A DNA stretch of 9,867 nt, from positions 1 to 9,867 of the forward strand of contig JASGFF010000079.1 of the NCBI GenBank assembly GCA_047605685.1. Direction: 5' to 3'. The position numbers were made by a program, and so were the translations under genes. Each line of letters begins with the position of its first letter. The first letter of the stretch is position 1. This DNA comes from JAUASV01 sp047605685. GTDB taxonomy: Bacteria > Actinomycetota > Actinomycetes > Actinomycetales > Microbacteriaceae. The notes under the pieces are model-generated. The model did not search any database, was not told the origin of the DNA, and worked only from the letters and a program-made list of their open reading frames with translations. Below are positions 5,970-9,867 of the stretch, piece after piece.

Positions 5970-6367
5970 GTGCAGCGGACGACGCTCTCGCCGACGATCG
6001 TCGAGGGCGAGGACGGTGTGATGGGCTTCGGCACCCCGGGGGCGACCAGCAGGATCAGTGGACGATCGGGGTGTTCGTCGGCGTCGTCGATGCCGGGATG
6101 TCCGTGCCGGGCGCGCTCGCGATGCCGCGGTTCCACAGCGAGCACGCCGCGAGCTCGTTCTATCCGAGGGAGTCGGTGCCGAACCGGCTTGTCGTCGAGG
6201 CGTCGATGCCGGTCGAGGTGCGCGAATCGCTGGCCGCACGCGGTCACGACATCGAGGTCACCGGCGCCGACACGCTCGGCAGGGTGAGCCTGGCGGGACG
6301 GCGGCGCGGCGCGCTGCACGCCGCGGCCGACCATCGCACGGGTGAGCCATCCGCCGCCGGCCGCTGA
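5970..6367 (+). pseudogene. Gamma-glutamyltransferase C-terminal remnant with frameshift
   Basis: Two adjacent frames together reconstruct the C-terminal ~130 residues of a gamma-glutamyltransferase-family protein (normally ~550-600 residues). The first frame gives RTTLSPTIVEGEDGVMGFGTPG (from ~5976), matching the substrate-binding 'SSMSPTIV' region of E. coli Ggt. The next frame, entered at a G run (6038-6042), continues GGDQQDQWT, PRFHSEHAASSFYPRES, NRLVVEASMP, LAARGHDIEV, LGRVSLAGR and ALHAAADHR to the TGA at 6365-6367. One more G in the run (five to six) would restore CCG GGG GGC GAC, so a single-base loss explains the break. The catalytic Thr that starts the small subunit lies upstream of the surviving segment and is absent. 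It is therefore a dead fragment whichever way the G run is read. There is no promoter or ribosome site of note. Confidence 0.75.
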
Positions 6368-6388
6368 ACCGCCGCCGGCCGCCGAACC
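6353..6388 (+). repeat. 18-bp tandem duplication
   Basis: GCCGCCGGCCGCTGAACC (6353-6370) is followed directly by GCCGCCGGCCGCCGAACC (6371-6388), identical at 17 of 18 positions. The first copy contains the stop codon of the gamma-glutamyltransferase remnant. The remaining bases to 6428 hold no gene or obvious signal. Confidence 0.5.
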
Positions 6389-6428
6389 GGGGGAGCGATC
6401 GCGGTCGCGCCCCGAGCCCGTCGGACCC

Positions 6429-8228
6429 TCAGCCGACGAGCTCGGTCAGCTCGAACCAGCGCTCCTCCAACGAGGCGGTCTCGGCCTCGGCATCCCGCAG
6501 CTCCTCGCTCAGCCGGCCGATGCCCTCGTAGTCGCTCTGATCGTGGACGGCCATGCGCTCGTGGATGCCCGCGATGCGCTCGGCCAGTCGCTCCAGCTTC
6601 CGCTCCGCCGCGGCGAGCTCCTTGCGCGCGGCGCGCTCATCGGCGCCCGACAGCCTCGGTCCATCCGGCGTCCGCCCCGGGTCCGGCCCGGCGGCGGCGG
6701 GCCCGGTCGTGGCCGCGTCGCGCAGCCGCAGGTACTCGTCCACCCCGCCCGGCAGGTGCCGCAGCCTGCCGGCTCCGTCCGCGGCCGGCAGGATCGCGTA
6801 CTGCTGGTCGGTGATCCGCTCCACGAGGTAGCGGTCGTGGGAGACGACGATGAGCGTGCCCGGCCAGGAGTCGAACAGGTCCTCCATCGCCGCGAGCATG
6901 TCGGTGTCGACGTCGTTCGAGGGCTCGTCCAGCACGATCAGGTTGGGCTCCGACAGCAAGACCAGCAGCAGTTGCAGGCGACGCTTCTGGCCGCCGGAGA
7001 GCTCGCCGACCCGGGCGGAGAGGTGCTCGCGGGCGAAGCCGAGTCGTTCGAGCAGCTGGGCCGGGGTGAGCTCCCTGCCGTCGACGACGTAGCTCGTCCT
7101 CGCGCGGGCGAGCACGTCGCGCACCCGGTCGCCGGCGATGTCGTCCAGCTCGCGGAAGCGCTGGTCGAGCACGCCGAGCCTCACGGTCTTGCCGCGCTTG
7201 ACCCGGCCGCTCGTGGGCTCGACGGTCCCGGCGATCAGACCGAGCAGGGTGGACTTGCCGGCACCGTTCGCACCGAGGATCGCGGTGCGCTCCCCGGGCG
7301 CGATGCGCCATTCGACATCCCGCAGCACCTCGCGGCCGTCGTAGCGCACGCCCGCGCCGAGAAGGTCGACCACGTCCTTGCCGAGCCGGGCGACGGCGAG
7401 CCGGGACAGCTCCAGCCGGTCGCGCGGCGGCGGCACGTCCTCGATGAGCTGGTTCGCTGCCTCGATGCGGAACCTCGGCTTCGCAGTGCGGGCGGGCGCT
7501 CCACGGCGCAGCCAGGCGAGCTCCTTTCTCATCAGGTTCTGCCGCTTCGCCTCGACCGTCGCGGCCTGTCGGTCGCGCTCGACCCGTTGGAGCACATAGG
7601 CGGCGTAGCCGCCTTCGAACGGCTCCACGATCCGGTCGTGCACCTCCCAGGTCGCGGTGGCGACCTCGTCGAGAAACCAGCGGTCGTGGGTGATGAGCAG
7701 CAGGCCGCCGGCGTTCCGGGCCCACCGCGCCTTCAGGTGCGCGGCCAGCCAGGAGATGCCCTCGACGTCGAGGTGGTTGGTCGGCTCGTCCAGGGCCACG
7801 ATGTCCCAGTCGCCGACCAGCAGCGCGGCGAGCGCGACCCGGCGCCGCTGGCCGCCGGAGAGGGCGCCGATCCGGGCATCCCAGGGCAGGTCGGCGACGA
7901 GCCCGGCGATCACGTCCCGCACCCTCGCGTCGCCCGCCCACTCGTGCTCCGGTCGGTCGCCGACGATCGCGTGCCCCACGCTCTCGTCGTCGTCGAGCGT
8001 GTCCGACTGGTCGAGCACGCCCATCCGCACGCCGCCGCGCCGCGTCACCCGCCCGGAGTCGGGCTCGATGCGACCGGACAGCAGCCCGAGCAGCGAGGAC
8101 TTGCCATCGCCGTTGCGGCCGACGACGCCGATGCGGTCGCCCTCGCCGACACCGATCGTCACGGAGTCGAAGACCACCCTCGTGGGGTACTCCAGGTGCA
8201 GGGCCTCGGCCCCGAGCAGGTGCGCCAT
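6429..8228 (-). CDS. ABC-F family ATPase, Uup-like (ribosome-associated)
   Basis: The 599-residue protein has two ABC ATPase domains and no membrane segment. Domain 1: Walker A GRNGDGKSS (37-45), signature LSGGQ (123-127), Walker B with DEPTNHLD (147-154), switch His181. The linker (about 205-265) has the charged AWLRRGAPAR block of the P-site tRNA-interaction motif. Domain 2: Walker A GANGAGKST (319-327), LSGGQ (410-414), DEPSNDVD (434-441), His464. A Pro-rich spacer leads to a C-terminal coiled coil (about 530-599). ABC-F proteins act on stalled or antibiotic-bound ribosomes. The NDxD second site and C-terminal coiled coil fit the Uup branch, which also has DNA-binding members, rather than EttA. 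A resistance-type role is possible from the MarR neighbour but unproven. The start ATG 8228 (MAHLLGAEALHL) has CAGGG just upstream; longer readings to ~8393 run into marR and lack family sequence. It sits 34 bp after marR, probably one operon. Confidence 0.93.
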   Translation of the reverse strand: MAHLLGAEALHLEYPTRVVFDSVTIGVGEGDRIGVVGRNGDGKSSLLGLLSGRIEPDSGRVTRRGGVRMGVLDQSDTLDDDESVGHAIVGDRPEHEWAGDARVRDVIAGLVADLPWDARIGALSGGQRRRVALAALLVGDWDIVALDEPTNHLDVEGISWLAAHLKARWARNAGGLLLITHDRWFLDEVATATWEVHDRIVEPFEGGYAAYVLQRVERDRQAATVEAKRQNLMRKELAWLRRGAPARTAKPRFRIEAANQLIEDVPPPRDRLELSRLAVARLGKDVVDLLGAGVRYDGREVLRDVEWRIAPGERTAILGANGAGKSTLLGLIAGTVEPTSGRVKRGKTVRLGVLDQRFRELDDIAGDRVRDVLARARTSYVVDGRELTPAQLLERLGFAREHLSARVGELSGGQKRRLQLLLVLLSEPNLIVLDEPSNDVDTDMLAAMEDLFDSWPGTLIVVSHDRYLVERITDQQYAILPAADGAGRLRHLPGGVDEYLRLRDAATTGPAAAGPDPGRTPDGPRLSGADERAARKELAAAERKLERLAERIAGIHERMAVHDQSDYEGIGRLSEELRDAEAETASLEERWFELTELVG

Positions 8229-8230
8229 GT

Positions 8231-8241
8231 CCCTGCCAGGG
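8231..8241. promoter_or_regulatory. Inverted repeat over the ABC-F ribosome-binding site
   Basis: CCCTG-C-CAGGG is a perfect 5-bp-arm repeat 2 nt upstream of the ABC-F ATG, and on the minus strand it includes the only Shine-Dalgarno-like run (CAGGG). A TACCCT -10-like box (8243-8238, minus) overlaps it. It may be a small hairpin masking the ribosome site, or chance. Confidence 0.25.
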
Positions 8242-8262
8242 TAGCCAGTCGCGCCGGACCGC

Positions 8263-8769
8263 TCAGCCCGAGCCGGCCTCGTCGAAGTCGGCGCTGAGCT
8301 TGCGCAGCAGCGCCGCCAGCCGGCGCTGCTCCGCCGCCGAGAGCGCGTCGAGCAGTCGGGCCTCGTGGCCGAGCAGCAGGACGATGGCGGCATCCACCCG
8401 GTCGCGGCCGAGCGGGGTCATCACCACGAGGATGCCGCGGCCGTCGCTCGGGTCGGCGCGGCGCGCCACGAGGCCGCGCTCGACGAGACGGTCGATGCGG
8501 TTCGTCATGGTGCCGCTCGAGACCAGGGTCTGCTGCATGAGCGCCTTCGGGCTCAGCTGGCCCGGCTGGCCGGCGCGGCGCAGCGCCGAGAGCACGTCGA
8601 ACTCCCACGACTCCAGCTGGGAGCCGCCGAAGGCCTCGCGCCTCGCGCGGTCGAGGTGCCGGGCGAGTCGGCCGACGCGGGAGAGCACCTGCAGCGGCGA
8701 GAAGTCGAGGTCCGGACGCTCGCTCGTCCAGGCCTCGACGATGCGATCGACCTCGTCGCGAGCGGGCAT
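8263..8769 (-). CDS. MarR-family transcriptional regulator
   Basis: The 168-residue protein has the MarR fold: N-terminal helices for dimerisation (about 24-65); a winged helix with LSPKALMQQTLVSSGTMTNRIDRLVERGLV (about 72-101) holding the recognition helix; the wing RADPSDGRGILVVMTPLG (about 104-121), where Asp106/Asp109/Arg111 are the conserved DxxDxR residues; and C-terminal dimer helices. There are no cysteines, so it is not a thiol redox sensor of the OhrR type; a small-molecule ligand is expected. Translation starts at ATG 8769 with no Shine-Dalgarno: a TAAAAT -10 box ends 6 nt upstream, which would make a leaderless transcript. It lies upstream of the ABC-F gene in the same direction (34 bp) and divergent from the VOC gene. 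A two-site operator in the shared intergenic region suggests it controls both plus itself. Confidence 0.93.
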   Translation of the reverse strand: MPARDEVDRIVEAWTSERPDLDFSPLQVLSRVGRLARHLDRARREAFGGSQLESWEFDVLSALRRAGQPGQLSPKALMQQTLVSSGTMTNRIDRLVERGLVARRADPSDGRGILVVMTPLGRDRVDAAIVLLLGHEARLLDALSAAEQRRLAALLRKLSADFDEAGSG

Positions 8770-8775
8770 CCGACC

Positions 8776-8781
8776 ATTTTA
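8776..8781 (-). promoter_or_regulatory. marR -10 box, leaderless arrangement
   Basis: On the minus strand TAAAAT (5 of 6 to TATAAT) is followed by GGTCGG and then the marR ATG at 8769. Initiation ~7 nt after the hexamer would place the transcript start on the A of the start codon. No -35 hexamer is convincing at 17-19 bp; that zone is filled by the operator repeats. Confidence 0.6.
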
Positions 8782-8782
8782 A

Positions 8783-8813
8783 GGACAGCGGATGTTTGAG
8801 ACAGCCGATGTCC
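8783..8813. promoter_or_regulatory. Two-site operator for MarR in the marR/VOC divergent region
   Basis: GACAGCGGATGT (8784-8795) recurs as GACAGCCGATGT (8800-8811), 11 of 12 identical and exactly 16 bp apart. Each copy is itself an imperfect dyad (ACA-N5-TGT), and the whole 8783-8813 stretch reads as a 31-bp imperfect palindrome bounded by GGACA and TGTCC. It abuts the marR -10 box and lies ~18 bp before the VOC -10-like box. This layout is expected for MarR dimers repressing both divergent genes; binding is inferred, not shown. Confidence 0.65.
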
Positions 8814-8831
8814 GACGCCGCGGCCAGCCGC

Positions 8832-8837
8832 CACAAT
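8832..8837 (+). promoter_or_regulatory. Possible -10 box of the VOC gene, leaderless arrangement
   Basis: CACAAT (4 of 6 to TATAAT) is followed by six bases and then ATG 8844, the same spacing seen at marR and vapB. There is no Shine-Dalgarno in front of this ATG. The hexamer match is modest. Confidence 0.35.
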
Positions 8838-8843
8838 GAGTGC

Positions 8844-9191
8844 ATGCGCATCCTGAGCTCGACGGTCGGCATCCCGGTCACCGACCTCGGGCGCTCACAG
8901 CTCTGGTACGAGGCCGTGTTCGAGCTGCCGATGCCCGAGACGCAGCCGGTGGCCGGCATCGTCGAGTACCGGGTGGGGGAGGTCTGGCTGCAGCTCGCCG
9001 AGGAGCAGCGCCGGCGGCCCGGGGAGGGCTTCGAGCTGCGCTTCGGCATCCCGGACGTCGCGGCGCAGCACGCGCGGCTGCAGAGCATGGCGGTGGAGGT
9101 GAGCCCGCTCATGCACGTCGAGGGCTCCGTCGACTTCTTCGACGCCATGGACCCCGACGGCAACGTGCTCGGCTTCTACTCGCTGCGCTGA
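8844..9191 (+). CDS. VOC (glyoxalase/bleomycin-resistance fold) family protein
   Basis: The 115-residue protein is a single VOC domain made of two beta-alpha-beta-beta-beta halves. The first half has the family-typical IPVTDLGRSQLWYEAVFELPMPE; the second has FRFGI-like ELRFGIPDV, then DFFDAMDPDGNVLGFYSLR with the classic 'DPDGN..G' ending. The metal-site His usually found in the first strand is Gly/Ile here (TVGIPV), so glyoxalase I activity is unlikely. VOC proteins include antibiotic-binding, dioxygenase and isomerase members, and the substrate is unknown. I chose ATG 8844 because the fold begins at once after it. Frames extending to ATG 8808 or TTG 8796 would start inside the operator repeats and add non-domain sequence. 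It is divergent from marR and probably under its control, which may link it to the detoxification or resistance role suggested for the ABC-F gene. Confidence 0.85.
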   Translation: MRILSSTVGIPVTDLGRSQLWYEAVFELPMPETQPVAGIVEYRVGEVWLQLAEEQRRRPGEGFELRFGIPDVAAQHARLQSMAVEVSPLMHVEGSVDFFDAMDPDGNVLGFYSLR

Positions 9192-9195
9192 GGGC

Positions 9196-9217
9196 GCCCG
9201 CCCGGCACGTGGCGGGC
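9196..9217 (+). terminator. Possible terminator hairpin after the VOC gene
   Basis: GCCCGCC (9196-9202) pairs with GGCGGGC (9211-9217) around an 8-nt loop, starting 4 nt after the stop codon. There is no T tract. It separates the VOC gene from the next promoter. Confidence 0.45.
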
Positions 9218-9223
9218 CGACCG

Positions 9224-9256
9224 TAGACTGGGCTGCGGCCGGACGAGCGGGAGGGG
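9224..9256 (+). promoter_or_regulatory. Promoter -10 box and Shine-Dalgarno of the BlaI-type gene
   Basis: TAGACT (9224-9229, TANNNT) is a typical actinobacterial -10 box; no -35 is recognisable. GGGAGGGG (9249-9256) is a strong ribosome site 5 nt before GTG 9262 and fixes that start. I see no TACA/TGTA dyad of the classical BlaI operator type here. Confidence 0.45.
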
Positions 9257-9261
9257 CAGCC

Positions 9262-9639
9262 GTGGCGGGATCGCGCAACCGGGGCGTCGGCGAACTCGAG
9301 GCGCAGACGCTGCGCATCCTGCGCGCCGCGCCGACGCCGATGAGCGCGCGCGACATCCAGCGCGGCTTCGCCGAGCCGGTGCCGGCGACCACCACGATCC
9401 TCACCGTGCTCGATCGCCTGGTCGGCAAGGGCGAGGTGATCCGCCGGGCCGACTCGCCGCGGCGGCAGCGCTTCTCGGCCGCGCGCAGCGCCGAGCAGGA
9501 CGCGAGCGCGACGATGATGCGTGCCCTCGGCGCGGCCGAGGACCGCCGCGCCGTGCTGCTGAAGTTCGCGGGCGACCTGGATGCCGCCGACCTGGCCCTG
9601 CTGCGCGAGGCGCTCGCCCCCGCGCGCCGGGGGCGCTGA
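9262..9639 (+). CDS. BlaI/MecI/CopY-family transcriptional repressor
   Basis: The 125-residue protein has an N-terminal winged helix of the penicillinase-repressor type: GVGELEAQTLRILRAA (helix 1, about 8-23), MSARDIQRGF (27-36), then the recognition helix ATTTILTVLDRLVGKGEVIRR (42-62) and a wing with RRQRFSA. The C-terminal part (about 75-120) is the helical dimerisation region, in which BlaI and MecI are cleaved on induction. It starts at GTG with an excellent Shine-Dalgarno. It is followed 8 bp later by an apparent M56 membrane peptidase gene, the usual two-gene arrangement in actinobacteria. In staphylococci such pairs control beta-lactamase; no beta-lactamase gene is in the window, so the regulon here is unknown. 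A copper-linked CopY role is less likely, as no C-terminal CxC motifs are present. Confidence 0.9.
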   Translation: MAGSRNRGVGELEAQTLRILRAAPTPMSARDIQRGFAEPVPATTTILTVLDRLVGKGEVIRRADSPRRQRFSAARSAEQDASATMMRALGAAEDRRAVLLKFAGDLDAADLALLREALAPARRGR

Positions 9640-9647
9640 GGCATCCC

Positions 9648-9867
9648 GTGCCGCTGTCCCTCACACCGCTGGGCCCCGTGCCGCTGTCCCTGGCCCTGCT
9701 CGCCCTCGCCGTCGCCGTTGTGACGCTGGGCCCGCTCGTGCTGCGCACCGGCCGGTGGCAGGTGCGGCATCCGGGCCTGGCCCTCGCGGCCTGGCACGGT
9801 GCGCTGCTCTCAGGCCTCGCCGCGATCGCGCTCGCGGGCGCGCTCGCGCTCGCGGCCGCCGTGTCGG
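9648..9867 (+). CDS. Probable M56-family (BlaR1-like) membrane metallopeptidase, 3' partial
   Basis: Seventy-three codons are visible before the window ends, with no stop. The start is GTG 9648 with GAGG 6 nt upstream, or an in-frame GTG at 9678. The visible protein has a first membrane segment (PLSLALLALAVAVVTLGPLVL), a short basic stretch (RTGRWQVRHPGLALAAWH) and a second Ala/Leu-rich membrane segment. This order, with the WxxRxP...LAxxxWH block, is what I recall at the N-terminus of actinobacterial M56 peptidases, and the partner BlaI-type gene supports it. The HExxH zinc site, which would prove the call, lies beyond the window. In BlaR1 systems the peptidase senses a cell-wall signal and inactivates the repressor. 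Confidence 0.7.
   Translation, partial: MPLSLTPLGPVPLSLALLALAVAVVTLGPLVLRTGRWQVRHPGLALAAWHGALLSGLAAIALAGALALAAAVS

Noticed and set aside
5783..6334. Minus-strand 183-codon frame opposite the gamma-glutamyltransferase remnant
   Set aside because: No recognisable family; the plus strand has clear, if broken, family sequence over the same bases.
6342..8297. Plus-strand open frame of 651 codons opposite the ABC-F gene
   Set aside because: The other strand encodes complete ABC-F motifs. This frame is low-complexity Arg/Pro/Ala/Gly and has no recognisable domain.
8229..8393. N-terminal extension of the ABC-F protein to 8393
   Set aside because: The added 55 residues overlap marR and read as Arg/Ser/Cys-rich shadow sequence; the family N-terminus begins at MAHLLGAEAL.
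8796..8843. Longer start for the VOC gene (TTG 8796 or ATG 8808)
   Set aside because: It would place coding sequence over the operator repeats and add 12-16 residues not belonging to the fold; ATG 8844 fits a leaderless start.
1..9867. CRISPR array, tRNA/rRNA gene, IS element or phage module
   Set aside because: No regularly spaced repeats, no cloverleaf or CCA-type ends, no transposase or integrase sequence in any frame I read.

Overview
The window is very GC-rich (well over 70% by eye, with G/C at nearly every third codon position) and densely coded. Gene content (CsoR-type copper regulator, BlaI/M56 pair, Uup-like ABC-F, actinobacterial molybdopterin oxidoreductase), GTG starts, TANNNT -10 boxes and apparently leaderless genes all point to a high-GC actinobacterium. 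Microbacteriaceae is my best guess, but that is inference from style and not from a marker gene.

Layout. 3-1550 (+): 3'-most 515 codons of a membrane-anchored sulfite-oxidase-like molybdopterin oxidoreductase, ending in a short GC-rich hairpin. 1661-4639 (+): a complete copper-efflux operon. It has a CsoR-type operator/promoter, csoR, a 14-codon relay ORF, a CopZ-like metallochaperone with an extra N-terminal Cys pair, and the Cu+ P1B-ATPase CopA. The genes are linked by 4-base start/stop overlaps (provided the chaperone starts at 2029), and a perfect 14-bp-arm hairpin follows copA. CsoR should release the operator when it binds Cu(I), the chaperone should carry Cu(I), and CopA should export it.

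4640-6388 looks like a decayed accessory patch. It holds a LacI-type regulator fragment without its DNA-binding domain (+), a compact vapBC toxin-antitoxin pair (-) with an 18-bp near-palindrome at its promoter, and a C-terminal gamma-glutamyltransferase remnant (+) broken by a one-base loss in a G run. Both remnants lack their 5' parts.

6429-9191 is a divergent stress/resistance-type module. On the minus strand a MarR regulator precedes a Uup-type ABC-F ATPase; on the plus strand is a small VOC (glyoxalase-fold) protein. The shared 74-bp intergenic region carries two 12-bp direct repeats, each an imperfect dyad, 16 bp apart and nested in a 31-bp imperfect palindrome. This is a strong candidate MarR operator controlling both directions.

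9262-9867 (+): a BlaI/MecI-family repressor followed 8 bp later by the first 73 codons of a membrane protein that looks like an M56 (BlaR1-like) peptidase and runs off the window.

I see no rRNA, tRNA, CRISPR array, IS element or replication origin. No wholly new system is evident. The less ordinary points are the relay ORF and CxC extension in the copper operon, the two-site MarR operator, three genes positioned as if leaderless, and the remnant/toxin-antitoxin/remnant patch.
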